From NCBI RefSeq assembly GCF_000787715.1, contig NZ_BBPI01000070.1, forward strand, positions 1 to 64,000: DNA of 64,000 bases, written 5' to 3'. The notes under the pieces are model-generated. The model searched no databases. It saw only the letters and a list, made by a program, of their open reading frames with translations, and had not been told where the DNA came from. Below are positions 32,832-41,640 of this stretch, piece after piece. Source of the DNA: Sphingomonas parapaucimobilis NBRC 15100 (GTDB taxonomy: Bacteria > Pseudomonadota > Alphaproteobacteria > Sphingomonadales > Sphingomonadaceae). The translations under genes and the position numbers were made by a program. Position 1 is the stretch's first letter. Every line of letters begins with the position of its first letter.

Positions 32832-33738
32832 AGAGAGAAGACCCCACCACCGCACAGGCCAGCGCCATCAGCAACCCGGCAAAGCGGTTCGACCGGAAGC
32901 GATATAGTGCCCCTGCGCCATCGTCGGGCTTCAACGTCATCACCTGCCACCCCAGATGCAGCGCCACCGGCACCAGCGCGGCGACCGCCAGTACGTCCGG
33001 CCGCACCAGCCAGATCGCCCCGGCCCAGCACAGCACCGCCACGAGGTAGAACGCCCCCACGCCCGGCTTCACATGCGCGCCCATGCGCAGCGCGGAGGAG
33101 CGCACCCCGATCAGTGCGTCGTCTTCCCGGTCCTGCAACGCATAGATGGTGTCATAGCCGATCACCCAGGCGATCGACCCCGCGTAAAGCAGCCAGAGCG
33201 GCGCGGAGAGCGCCCCCGCCACTTCCGCCCAGCCGACCAGCGCGGCCCAGCTGAACACCATGCCCAGCCATGCCTGTGGCCACCAGGTGATCCGCTTCAT
33301 GAAGGGATAGGCCGCGACGGGGGCCAGGCTGGCCACCGCGACGATCGCGGCGAGCGGGCGCAACTGCACCAGCACGACCAGCCCGATCAGGCACAGCGCC
33401 ACCAGCCAGACCGCCGCCAGCCTCACCGACACCAGTCCCGACGGGATCGGCCGCGCCCGCGTCCGCGCGACCTGCGCGTCCAGGTCGCGGTCGACGATGT
33501 CGTTGAACACGCACCCCGCACCCCGCATCGCGATCGAGCCGAGCAGGAACCACAGGACCAGCGGCCAGCGATCGGGCAGCCCGCCCGCCAGCGCGATCGC
33601 CCAGACGCCGGGCCAGAAGAGCAGCCACCAGCCGATCGGCCGATCGAACCGGGCGAGCAGCGCCAGCCCGCGCAGCCGGGGCGGCAGCCGCCCGACCAGT
33701 CCCTTGTGCTCGCTATCGGGTACGATCTCGATGGTCAT
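32830..33738 (-). CDS. ubiA: 4-hydroxybenzoate polyprenyltransferase
   Basis: Membrane prenyltransferase of ubiquinone synthesis. The 302-aa protein has 8-9 helices. It contains the first Asp-rich motif in NDIVDRDLDAQVARTRARP and the second in YDTIYALQDREDD, with RPIPSG after the first as in UbiA. I use the ATG at 33738; an ATG at 33774 is in frame. Neither has a clear ribosome site. Confidence 0.94.
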   Translation of the reverse strand: MTIEIVPDSEHKGLVGRLPPRLRGLALLARFDRPIGWWLLFWPGVWAIALAGGLPDRWPLVLWFLLGSIAMRGAGCVFNDIVDRDLDAQVARTRARPIPSGLVSVRLAAVWLVALCLIGLVVLVQLRPLAAIVAVASLAPVAAYPFMKRITWWPQAWLGMVFSWAALVGWAEVAGALSAPLWLLYAGSIAWVIGYDTIYALQDREDDALIGVRSSALRMGAHVKPGVGAFYLVAVLCWAGAIWLVRPDVLAVAALVPVALHLGWQVMTLKPDDGAGALYRFRSNRFAGLLMALACAVVGSSL

Positions 33739-33763
33739 GAGAGGTGGCCTATGGGGGTGACCC

Positions 33764-33973
33764 GTGGCGCGCAAGCCTGTTCGCGGCTATCGTCGTGCAT
33801 GTGATCCTCCCGCGCGCTTCCGTTTCATGATCGGCCTGTCGGTCGCGGTCGGCCGTTTCGTCGAGGCGCTGTTCTGGGCGATCCTGCGCGTCGCCGGGAT
33901 GGTCGGCGGCGTGGTCCTGCTCGTGGGTGTCGTGCTGGGCGTGATGTGGTGGCTGATCCGGCGGCGGCGCTAG
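33764..33973 (+). CDS. Hypothetical small membrane protein
   Basis: A possible 69-aa protein from GTG 33764, or 48 aa from ATG 33827. It has one or two hydrophobic segments (about residues 23-38 and 43-64) and ends in RRRR, as membrane-anchored small proteins often do. Its TAG stop shares the palindrome CTAG with the stop of the convergent glycosyltransferase gene. No family is recognised, and the evidence is limited to composition and position. Confidence 0.45.
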   Translation: MARKPVRGYRRACDPPARFRFMIGLSVAVGRFVEALFWAILRVAGMVGGVVLLVGVVLGVMWWLIRRRR

Positions 33974-34977
33974 GCCGACAGCATCGCCAGCTGCGAGCGG
34001 ATTACATCCAGATTGTGCTGCGCCAGGTGGCTGCCGCGCCCCGCCACGCTGCCTTCCAGCTCGGGGCGCTCGCCGATCGCCAGACAGCGTTGCCAAGCCC
34101 CCTCCGCCAGCGGTAGCCAGTGCGCGATCGCCTTCGCCGGATCGGCCATGGCCCGGTCGAGCAGCAGGTCGCCCAGCACGAAGAAGAAGTCCGGCGATGT
34201 CGGCCAATGCGGCATTTGCCCGTCGGCCAGCGCCAGCGCCTCGTCCAGCCGCCCGGCCTTTGACAGGGTCGTGATCGCGGTGACGACCAGCTCGTGGCGC
34301 CAGTTCGCCTCCGCCGGGGTCAGTGCCAGCGCCTGTGCGAAATGGGCACAGGCCGTGTCCAGGTCATCGCGCATCCGGGCGTCGCGGCCGATCTGGTAAT
34401 GGAGATATGGATCGTCCGGCTGCTCGGCCAGATCGCGGAGCAACAGGATGTGATTGCGGTTCCTCTTGGGCACGATCTGCGCGGCCAGATAGCCGTCATG
34501 CGCGATATGCACGGGCAGGGGAATGCGCGGCAGCGGTGACGCGACCTGCTCGTGCACGCGGCCCTCATAGCGCGCGCCGCGCGGGATCAGCCGGGTGATC
34601 CAGCTGCGCGTGGCGGTCTCGCCATCGTCATGCTGGTTATGGATGCATATCCGCCCCAGCCGCGCCGGGCCGTCGCACCATTCGCGCAGGATCTCGCCGC
34701 CCGCGACCAGCCATTCATCGGCATCGAGCATCAGCGCCCAGTCGCTGTCGGCCAGATCGAGGAGATGATTGCGCGCGATCGAAAAGCTGTCCGGCCAGGG
34801 CAGACGATGGACCTCGGCCCCGGCGGCCTGCGCGATGGCCATGGTGTCGTCGGTCGAACCCGTGTCGAGCACGACGAGGCGATCGACCCAGGGCGCGACG
34901 CTCTCCAGGCAGCGCGCGAGGCAGCGCGCCTCGTTTCGGACGATCAGGGTCGCGGCGATCGATACGGGTGGGGACAT
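33970..34977 (-). CDS. Glycosyltransferase family 2 with helical-repeat C-terminus
   Basis: A 335-aa protein. The N-terminal GT-A domain has TLIVRNEARCL, LDTGSTDDT and the metal-binding LMLDADEW. The C-terminal part (about residues 190-335) is helical and TPR-like (YQIGRDARMRDDLDTACAHFAQAL). It resembles bacterial glycosyltransferases fused to TPR repeats; the acceptor is unknown. It is a tandem paralogue of the next gene upstream, 50 nt away. Confidence 0.86.
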   Translation of the reverse strand: MSPPVSIAATLIVRNEARCLARCLESVAPWVDRLVVLDTGSTDDTMAIAQAAGAEVHRLPWPDSFSIARNHLLDLADSDWALMLDADEWLVAGGEILREWCDGPARLGRICIHNQHDDGETATRSWITRLIPRGARYEGRVHEQVASPLPRIPLPVHIAHDGYLAAQIVPKRNRNHILLLRDLAEQPDDPYLHYQIGRDARMRDDLDTACAHFAQALALTPAEANWRHELVVTAITTLSKAGRLDEALALADGQMPHWPTSPDFFFVLGDLLLDRAMADPAKAIAHWLPLAEGAWQRCLAIGERPELEGSVAGRGSHLAQHNLDVIRSQLAMLSA

Positions 34978-35027
34978 GATCCGCCTTGAGGCACAGCGAT
35001 CGTAAAGAACGCCCTAAGGTTTTGATC

Positions 35028-36038
35028 TCAGGCGGCCAGCGTCGCCAGTTGCGACCGCACGATGTCGAGGCTCTGCTGCGCCAGATAACTGCCGCGTCCG
35101 GCGACGCTGCCGTCCAGATCGGGGCGCTCGCCGATCGCGAGACAGCGTTCCCAGGCCGCTTGCGCCAGTGGCAGCCAATGGCCGATCGCCTGGGCGGGCT
35201 CGGCCAGCGCCTGATCGAACAATATGTCCCCCAGCACGCAGAAATAGTCGGGCGAGTGCTGCCAATGCGGGAATTCGGCATCGGCCAGCGCCAGCGCTTC
35301 GTCGCGCCGCCCCATATAGGCCATCAGCGTCATGGCGCTCGTCACCAGTGGATGCCGCCAGCCGGCTTCGCGCGGCGCGGTCGCCAGCGCGCGTTTCAGA
35401 TAGTCGCAGGCGGTCGGCAGGTCGCGCCGCGCCTGCGCTTCCATGCCGAACTGGAACATCAGATAGGGATTGTCCGGCTGCTCGGCGAGTTCGCGCTGCA
35501 ACAGCTGATAGTTGCGGTCGATCTTCCCGGCCTTCTGCGCCGCGAGATAGCCGTCATGGCCGACATGGATCGGGGTAGGGGTGATCGGCAGGGAAGAGAC
35601 GACCTGTTCGTGGATGCGCCCCTCATAACAGGTGCCGCGCGGCAACAGGCGGGGAATCCAGCTGCGCGTCGGTTGGGCGCTGCCATCCGTTTCGTTCTCG
35701 ATGCAGACCGACCCCAGCCGCGGCGGCCCGGCGCACCAGCGACGGAGCTGCTCGCCGCCCGCGCTGATCCATTCATCGGCATCGAGCATCAGGTTCCAGT
35801 CGGCATCGGCGCAGGCCAGCACATGGTTGCGCGCCTCGGCGAAATCGTCCGGCCAGGGCAAGTGATGAACCTCGGCGCCCGCCGCCTGGGCGATGGCGAC
35901 GGTCCGGTCAGTCGATCCGGTATCGAGCACCACCATGCGATCCACGAACGGCGCGACGCTTTCCAGGCAGCGCGCCAGGCAGCGTTCCTCGTTGCGGACG
36001 ATCAGCGTCGCGGCGATACGGGGGGCAGGGGGCAACAT
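35028..36038 (-). CDS. Glycosyltransferase family 2, tandem paralogue
   Basis: A 336-aa protein from the ATG at 36038, built like its neighbour. It shares TLIVRNEERCLARCLESVAP, LDTGSTD and MLDADEW, then a TPR-like C-terminus (MFQFGMEAQARRDLPTACDYLKRAL). Both end in a GSVAGRGS-LAQ-LD-RSQLA-L-A pattern. The upstream in-frame ATG at 36074 would add 12 Arg-rich residues. This looks like a gene duplication; the substrate is unknown. Confidence 0.86.
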   Translation of the reverse strand: MLPPAPRIAATLIVRNEERCLARCLESVAPFVDRMVVLDTGSTDRTVAIAQAAGAEVHHLPWPDDFAEARNHVLACADADWNLMLDADEWISAGGEQLRRWCAGPPRLGSVCIENETDGSAQPTRSWIPRLLPRGTCYEGRIHEQVVSSLPITPTPIHVGHDGYLAAQKAGKIDRNYQLLQRELAEQPDNPYLMFQFGMEAQARRDLPTACDYLKRALATAPREAGWRHPLVTSAMTLMAYMGRRDEALALADAEFPHWQHSPDYFCVLGDILFDQALAEPAQAIGHWLPLAQAAWERCLAIGERPDLDGSVAGRGSYLAQQSLDIVRSQLATLAA

Positions 36039-36118
36039 CCTGGGCGATCCTCGACGCTGGGGATTTGCGCGCACGCTATCCCCGCCCCCGTGAAGATTTG
36101 CCTAATGCCGCCGTAACC

Positions 36119-36874
36119 CTATCTGGCCAGCCGCCCGTCCTCCAGCGCCGCCATGTCGAACGGGAACAGGATATCCGGGTCGGGCGCTTTCACGTCGTCG
36201 GCGATATCGGCGGGGGCGATGTGGTGCAGGATGTGGCGAATGATCGCGATCCGCGCGTCCTTCTTGTCGTCGGCGCGCACGACATGCCAGGGCGCGAAGG
36301 GGGTGTGGGTGCGGGTCAGCATCGTGTCGCGCGCCGCCGAATAATCGGCCCATTTGGCCTGCGCCACCTTGTCCATGTCCGACACCTTCAGCGCCTTCAG
36401 CGGATCGGTGCGCCGCGCCTCCAGCCGCTCTTCCTGTTCCTTCTTCGAGATGTCGAGCCAGATCTTGACCAGCCTGATGCCGCTTTCGACCAGCATCCGC
36501 TCGAAATCGGGGGCGTCGCGCAGGAACGCCTCCTGCTCGGTGGCGGTGGAAAAGCCCATCACCACCTCGACACCCGCACGATTATACCAGCTGCGATTGA
36601 AGATCACGATCTCCCCCGCGGCGGGCAGGTGCGTGGCGTAGCGCTGGAAATACCATTGCGTGCGCTCGCGATCGGACGGCTTGGGCAGCGCGACCACGCG
36701 GGTGGCACGGACCGAGAGATGCTCGGTGATTCGCTTGATCGTGCCGTCCTTGCCCGCGCCGTCGCGGCCCTCCAGCACGATGACGACGCGCTCGTCCGAT
36801 CCCGCCATCGCCATCTGGGTGCGGACCAGCGCGAGTTGCAGCGACTCCAGTTCCTCTTGATAATGTTTGCCCAT
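36119..36874 (-). CDS. ppk2: Polyphosphate kinase 2 family protein
   Basis: Uses polyphosphate to phosphorylate nucleotides, or the reverse. The 251-aa protein has the P-loop LEGRDGAGKDG, the Walker B region IVIFNRSWYNRAGVE and the Arg-rich lid RLEARRTDPLKALKVSDMD, all standard for the single-domain PPK2 class. The ATG at 36874 has GAAAGGAC just upstream. It is divergent from rsmE across 77 bp. Confidence 0.92.
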   Translation of the reverse strand: MGKHYQEELESLQLALVRTQMAMAGSDERVVIVLEGRDGAGKDGTIKRITEHLSVRATRVVALPKPSDRERTQWYFQRYATHLPAAGEIVIFNRSWYNRAGVEVVMGFSTATEQEAFLRDAPDFERMLVESGIRLVKIWLDISKKEQEERLEARRTDPLKALKVSDMDKVAQAKWADYSAARDTMLTRTHTPFAPWHVVRADDKKDARIAIIRHILHHIAPADIADDVKAPDPDILFPFDMAALEDGRLAR

Positions 36875-36951
36875 CGTCCGTCCTTTCGCGACAGAAAACA
36901 CCCGAAGCCGCAAAAGTGGCAAGTGCGGCGCGACCCGTGTAAGCGAAGCCC

Positions 36952-37695
36952 ATGCCCGCTACCCCCGCCTGGCCGCCGCAATCCACCCCCCGCCTGTTCG
37001 TCGACCAGCCTTTGGCCGAGGGGCCGATCCGCATCGACGGTCCGGCGGCGCATTATCTGGTGTCGGTGATGCGGACGAAGGTCGGTGATCCGGTCAAGTT
37101 GTTCGACGACCGTACCGGCGAATGGCTGGGCGTCGCCGCCTCGGTCGGCAAGCGTGATCTGACGCTGGACGTCACCGAACGGCTCCGCGAGCGGGAGGCG
37201 GTGCCCGATCTGTGGCTGTGCGCCGCGCCGCTGAAGAAGGGCCGGGTTGACTGGCTGGCGGAAAAGGCATGCGAGCTGGGCGTGGCAAGGCTGGTCCCCG
37301 TGGTCACCCGCCGCACCGTGGTCGACAAGCCCAATACCGAACGCCTGCGCGCCCACATGATAGAAGCCGCCGAGCAATGCGGCCGCACCGCGCTGCCGGA
37401 GGTGGCCGAGCCGGTGAAGCTGGCGGCGTTCCTGCGCGACTGGTCGCCGGAACGCGCCCTGTTCTTCGCCGACGAGACCGGCGGTGTCCCTGCGCTGGAG
37501 GCGATGCGGGCGCATTCGGGTCCGGCAGCGATCCTGATCGGCCCCGAAGGCGGCTTCGATGCCGAGGAACGCGAGGCGATCCGCGCGCACCCCGCCGCCG
37601 TCGGAATCGGCTTGGGTCCCCGCATCCTGCGGGCCGACACGGCGGCAGCGGCGGCGATATCCTTGTGGATGGCGGCGGCGGGTGACTGGCACTGA
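36952..37695 (+). CDS. rsmE: 16S rRNA (uracil(1498)-N(3))-methyltransferase
   Basis: Methylates U1498 of 16S rRNA. The 247-aa protein has an N-terminal PUA-like RNA-binding domain (FVDQPLAEGPIRIDGPAAHYLVSVMR) and a SPOUT-class knotted C-terminal domain with ILIGPEGGFDAEER and LGPRILRADTAAAAAISLW, which bind SAM. It is followed 45 nt later by gshA, so they are probably co-transcribed. Confidence 0.95.
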   Translation: MPATPAWPPQSTPRLFVDQPLAEGPIRIDGPAAHYLVSVMRTKVGDPVKLFDDRTGEWLGVAASVGKRDLTLDVTERLREREAVPDLWLCAAPLKKGRVDWLAEKACELGVARLVPVVTRRTVVDKPNTERLRAHMIEAAEQCGRTALPEVAEPVKLAAFLRDWSPERALFFADETGGVPALEAMRAHSGPAAILIGPEGGFDAEEREAIRAHPAAVGIGLGPRILRADTAAAAAISLWMAAAGDWH

Positions 37696-37740
37696 TTCAG
37701 CCTATGGCGTGAAGGCTTCCGCCCGCGTAAGGCGCGGTTC

Positions 37741-39114
37741 ATGAGCACCAAGACCGCGAGCACCGCCAAGGGCGCCATCATCGAGTCGCGCGATCAGCTG
37801 ATCGCCAGTTTCGCGCGCGGCGAAAAACCCAGTGATCGCTGGCGGATAGGCACCGAGCACGAGAAGTTCGTCTATGCGCTGGGCGACCATCACGCGCCGT
37901 CCTACGACGAAGCCTCGGGCATTCGCGCGCTGCTGGGCGAGCTGGAGCAATATGGCTGGGAGCCGGTGCTGGAGGGCGGCAACGTCATCGCGATGACCGG
38001 CGCGGACGGATCGATCAGCCTGGAGCCTGCGGGCCAGTTCGAGCTTTCGGGCGCGCCGCTCGACAATCTGCACCAGACCTGTGCCGAGACGGGGCGTCAC
38101 CTGCAACAGGTCAAGGCGGCGGGCGACAAGCTGGGCCTCGGCTTCCTGGGCCTGGGCATGTGGCCGGACAAGACCCGCGCCGAGCTGCCGATCATGCCCA
38201 AGGGTCGCTATGCGATCATGCTGCGCCACATGCCGCGCGTCGGCTCGCTGGGCCTCGACATGATGCTGCGGACCTCGACGATCCAGGTGAACCTCGACTA
38301 CGCGTCGGAAGCCGACATGGTGAAGAAGTTCCGGGTCGGCCTGGCGCTCCAGCCGCTGGCGACCGCCTTGTTCGCCAACTCGCCCTTCACGGAAGGGAAA
38401 CCCAACGACATGCTGTCCTTCCGCAGCCATATCTGGTCCGACACCGACCCCGCGCGCACCGGCATGCTGCCCTTCGTGTTCGAGGACGGATTCGGCTATG
38501 AGCGGTACGCCGACTATGCGCTCGATGTGCCGATGTACTTCGTCTACCGCGACGGGAAATATATCGACGCGGCGGGGCTGTCGTTCCGCGACTTCCTGAA
38601 GGGTGAGCTGTCGGTGCTGCCGGGCGAGCTGCCGACGATCGACGACTGGAACGACCATCTGTCGACCGCCTTCCCCGAGGTGCGGCTGAAGACCTTCCTG
38701 GAGATGCGCGGGGCGGACGGCGGCCCGTGGAACCGCATCTGCGCGCTGCCCGCGCTCTGGGTCGGGCTGCTGTACGACAATGGCGCGCTCGATGCGGCAT
38801 GGGATCTGGTCAAGGGCTGGTCGCTGAACGAGCGGCAGGCGCTGCGCGACTCGGTGCCGGAACTGGCGCTGGATGCGCCGCTGCCGGGTGGCGGGCGCTT
38901 GCGCAATATTGCGGGCGAGGTGCTCGACATCGCCCATGCGGGCCTGGCGGCGCGCGGGCGGGTCAACGGAGCCGGGGATAACGAGACCGGCTTCCTCGAC
39001 CCGCTGCGCGAGATCGTCCGCTCGGGCAAGGTGCCCGCGCAGGTGCTGCTCGACCGCTATCATGGCGAATGGGGCGGGGATATCTCGCGGGTCTATGGGG
39101 AAGCGAGTTTCTGA
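37741..39114 (+). CDS. gshA: Glutamate-cysteine ligase (plant/alphaproteobacterial type)
   Basis: First step of glutathione synthesis, joining glutamate and cysteine with ATP. The 457-aa protein has RIGTEHEKFVY, the ATP/glutamate region SLEPAGQFELSGAPL, LGLGMWPDKTRAELPIMPKGRY and STIQVNLDYASEADMV, typical of the GCS2 family. It follows rsmE. A large inverted repeat lies just after its stop. Confidence 0.95.
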   Translation: MSTKTASTAKGAIIESRDQLIASFARGEKPSDRWRIGTEHEKFVYALGDHHAPSYDEASGIRALLGELEQYGWEPVLEGGNVIAMTGADGSISLEPAGQFELSGAPLDNLHQTCAETGRHLQQVKAAGDKLGLGFLGLGMWPDKTRAELPIMPKGRYAIMLRHMPRVGSLGLDMMLRTSTIQVNLDYASEADMVKKFRVGLALQPLATALFANSPFTEGKPNDMLSFRSHIWSDTDPARTGMLPFVFEDGFGYERYADYALDVPMYFVYRDGKYIDAAGLSFRDFLKGELSVLPGELPTIDDWNDHLSTAFPEVRLKTFLEMRGADGGPWNRICALPALWVGLLYDNGALDAAWDLVKGWSLNERQALRDSVPELALDAPLPGGGRLRNIAGEVLDIAHAGLAARGRVNGAGDNETGFLDPLREIVRSGKVPAQVLLDRYHGEWGGDISRVYGEASF

Positions 39115-39128
39115 GGTTCAAGCGTGGG

Positions 39129-39195
39129 CTTCGACTTCGCTCAGCCTGAACGGAGGTTTAAGCCCTTCATCCGTTCAGCCTGAGCGAAGTCGAAG
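39129..39195. repeat. Inverted repeat, type D
   Basis: Two 26-bp arms (39129-39154 and 39170-39195) are inverted copies with one mismatch; the core is GTTCAGCCTGAGCGAAGTCG. The motif is one I recognise as common between genes in many sphingomonads. It lies between the convergent gshA and ICMT-like genes and could act as a terminator. Confidence 0.8.
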
Positions 39196-39204
39196 GCCAA
39201 GGGA

Positions 39205-40476
39205 CTAACCCCGCCCCAATACCCAACGGAAGAATCGCGGCACCAACCCGTACCGCTGCATCCAGTCATAATAGTCGCGATACGCCGGATCGGCCGACAG
39301 ATGCCGCTCCTCGGTCCGCGCGCGCCAGTAGTAAATCCCGCTGACCACCCCCAGCAGCAACGTACTCCGCGCCGCATCCACCCAGGTGCCGGTCGACAGG
39401 ATCGGGATCGTCGCGATCCACCAGAAGATGTTCTTCGACAGATAGGCCGGGTGCCGTGATACCGCATAAGGCCCATGGGTCAGAATTCCCCGGTGCGTCA
39501 GATTGGAAAAGCGGATGCCGAACGCCACCGTCGACCAGGCATAGATGGCGGTCAGCCCGACCAGCACCGCTCCGATTGCCGCCAGCACCACCGGATGCCC
39601 GGCGAACCAGTAGCTCCACTCGGCGGTCCCCGGCCGGTAATTGAGCGGGCCGTTATCCCCCATCAGGATCGTCGGCGGATAACAGATCAGCGCCGCCGCC
39701 CAGGCCGCCGCATACGGATTGGCCGCGCGGATATGCGCATCGAGCGGCCGCATGGTCAGCATATAGCCGATCGTCGCAAAGGCGACGTCGATCAGGAACA
39801 TCAGGGTGATCAGCCAGTTGGCCAGCGCCACCGGATCGTGCAGCGCGACCGACAGGTCGGTCCGCACGAACATCCCGAACCCGCCGGGCACCACACCCAG
39901 CATGAAGGGCAGGAAGAAGGCCTTCACCGCCCAGGATCGTAGATGGGCGTAGATCGCCTCGGGCTCGACGCCCGGCTGCCCGGTCAGCCATGCGCCCAGC
40001 ATCCAGGCGCCGTCCTTCGGCTCGACCAGCCGCCGGTCGAGCCAGATGACATAGGGTATGGACAGCAGGAACAGCACCGGCGCGATCCAGCCCAGGCACC
40101 ACATGGCAAAGGCGAAAATCCCCTGCCAATAGAATCGCCCCGTCGCAAAGATCAACGCGATCCCGCCGAATGTCGCCCACAGCCCGGCCAGCTTGGTCAG
40201 GCTGATGTCCAGCGTCTCGCGGGCGGGGCGGGGATTGGCCCAGTCGATCCCGGTCGAGGCATGGCGATGCACCTTGTCGACCAGTACCGACCAGAGCAGC
40301 ATCGGCACCCCCGCACAGACCAGATGCAGCAGCGCCGCATAAGGCCCGTCGAGATGCCGCCACCGCGCATAAGCGATCCAGCCCAGCGAACCCGCCAGCC
40401 CGGCCAGCCCGACGCCCCGGCTGACGGCGGAGCGGGGACGCGGCGGGCGCGAGCTATGCGGGGCGGAATCGGCCAT
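39205..40476 (-). CDS. Integral membrane protein with ICMT/PEMT-like methyltransferase C-terminus
   Basis: A 423-aa protein with about ten hydrophobic helices. The C-terminal third contains LTHRGILTHGPYAVSRHPAYLSKNIFWW and ARTEERHLSADPAYRDY, the SAM-binding signature of isoprenylcysteine carboxyl methyltransferase-like membrane enzymes. The longer N-terminal membrane region is not assigned. The substrate is unknown; relatives methylate lipids or protein C-termini. Confidence 0.75.
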   Translation of the reverse strand: MADSAPHSSRPPRPRSAVSRGVGLAGLAGSLGWIAYARWRHLDGPYAALLHLVCAGVPMLLWSVLVDKVHRHASTGIDWANPRPARETLDISLTKLAGLWATFGGIALIFATGRFYWQGIFAFAMWCLGWIAPVLFLLSIPYVIWLDRRLVEPKDGAWMLGAWLTGQPGVEPEAIYAHLRSWAVKAFFLPFMLGVVPGGFGMFVRTDLSVALHDPVALANWLITLMFLIDVAFATIGYMLTMRPLDAHIRAANPYAAAWAAALICYPPTILMGDNGPLNYRPGTAEWSYWFAGHPVVLAAIGAVLVGLTAIYAWSTVAFGIRFSNLTHRGILTHGPYAVSRHPAYLSKNIFWWIATIPILSTGTWVDAARSTLLLGVVSGIYYWRARTEERHLSADPAYRDYYDWMQRYGLVPRFFRWVLGRG

Positions 40477-40529
40477 GGGATGCGGGCTTTAGCGCAATTC
40501 GGTAAGCAAGGCGTTAGGGGGAGATCGCT

Positions 40530-40656
40530 ATTCCTCCCCTGCAAGGGGAGGGGGATCAGCGAAGCTGGTGGAGGGGGATCGCCACATGGGGCTATCTTTG
40601 ACGAAGCCCCCCTCCGTCAGGGCTGGCGCCCTGCCACCTCCCCGTACCGGGGAGGA
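40530..40656. repeat. Type B composite repeat
   Basis: Left hairpin CCTCCCCTGCAAGGGGAGG and right hairpin CCTCCCCGTACCGGGGAGG enclose inner complementary GC-rich segments, as in the other type B copies. It lies between the ICMT-like gene and the coiled-coil hypothetical gene, ending at the latter's stop codon. Confidence 0.8.
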
Positions 40657-41109
40657 TCACTCCTCCGCCGTCGCCAGAATGTGCTGGATCTCCTCGGCGG
40701 TAATCCCGAATGTGGCCGCCAGCCCCGACAGCGACGCGCCCCGCTTCGACAATTCGCGAATCCGCCCCTCGTCGATCACCGTGGTGTACCCCCGCGTATC
40801 GCGCTGCTCGCGCACCACATCCTTGCGGCCCGAGGTACGGTGCCGTTTGGCGGCGGCGGCATGGGGGTCCCTGGCGGCGGCCGCTTCCTCCGCCTCGCGA
40901 CGGGCGGCGCGTTCGGCTTCGCGGGCCAGCGTCTCGCGCTCACGCAGCGCGGCGCGCGCTTCCATCCGCCCGGCCATCAGCGTGCTTCGCTCCCCCGCCC
41001 GCGCCTCGCGCGCCTTGGCTCGTGCGGCGGCGCGCTCTTCCAAACTGTCATTCGTCCGGACGCGCAGTCCGCCGCGCGGTGGCGTAACGCCCCAGCTGTC
41101 ATCGACCAT
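40657..41109 (-). CDS. Hypothetical coiled-coil protein
   Basis: A 150-aa protein from the ATG at 41109, which has GAGG 6 nt upstream. Residues about 25-85 are rich in Ala, Arg and Glu and likely form a coiled coil. The C-terminus (GRIRELSKRGASLSGLAATFGITAEEIQHIL) looks like a helix-turn-helix of the kind found in resolvase or sigma-like proteins. The function is unknown; DNA binding is an inference. Confidence 0.7.
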   Translation of the reverse strand: MVDDSWGVTPPRGGLRVRTNDSLEERAAARAKAREARAGERSTLMAGRMEARAALRERETLAREAERAARREAEEAAAARDPHAAAAKRHRTSGRKDVVREQRDTRGYTTVIDEGRIRELSKRGASLSGLAATFGITAEEIQHILATAEE

Positions 41110-41266
41110 GTCTTGCCTCAAATTTCGAGGCTGCCGTCTATAACGAGGCGGCCTGCCCCGCCAGAGGGAGCGCGCGTCACCGACGAAACGGGCCGAAACC
41201 GGCGGCATTGGCAACCTGCGGGGGATCTGCTTGTTATGGATGCCGATATAGAATGGGAGGAAGGTG

Positions 41267-41479
41267 ATGAACCCGATGCTGGACCCCGATCTCATGGAGT
41301 TCATGGACGACGAGTCGCTGCTGCTGGCCTTTGCGATGGCGAGCGGCGAACCCGGCGGCGGCGAAGCCCAGGCGATCCAGGCCGAGATGACCCGCCGCGG
41401 CCTGCGCCCGATCGCGGCCATGCCGGGACTGCTCGACGTCGCCCGCACCGACCATCGGAGCGGCCCGCTGCGCCTTTAG
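41267..41479 (+). CDS. Hypothetical small acidic protein
   Basis: A 70-aa protein from ATG 41267, with a strong ribosome site (GGGAGGAAGG) just upstream; a GTG one codon earlier is also possible. The N-terminal half is acidic and Met/Leu-rich (DPDLMEFMDDESLLLAFAM). No family is recognised. It is the last chromosomal gene before the island. Confidence 0.6.
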   Translation: MNPMLDPDLMEFMDDESLLLAFAMASGEPGGGEAQAIQAEMTRRGLRPIAAMPGLLDVARTDHRSGPLRL

Positions 41480-41500
41480 ATCACCAACGGTGGCCGTCTC

Positions 41501-41529
41501 CTACCGCCGGATATACCGGAAATACCACA
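41501..41529. repeat. attL: duplicated trmB 3' end
   Basis: Read on the minus strand it encodes WYFRYIRR and a TAG stop, the same as the C-terminus of TrmB at 63711. It differs from the right copy at 3 of 29 positions. It is the left boundary of the island and probably the original chromosomal trmB tail separated from its gene by integration. Confidence 0.87.
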
Positions 41530-41607
41530 TTTTAGGGTCGTATAACCCTGAAAGGTGCAGTTTTCTGGGGTCTATGGCTTGATGCGGACCGATGTAATTC
41601 GCATTTG

Positions 41608-41627
41608 GCAATCACCGGGCAATCACG
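41608..41627. promoter_or_regulatory. Candidate integrase arm-type sites, left end
   Basis: GCAATCACC at 41608 and GCAATCACG at 41619 are direct repeats 11 bp apart. The same pair with the same spacing and orientation occurs near the right end at 63605 and 63616. Each pair is about 80-90 bp from its att repeat, as expected for arm-type binding sites of a tyrosine integrase. Confidence 0.6.
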
Positions 41628-41640
41628 CGATCCAATTTGA

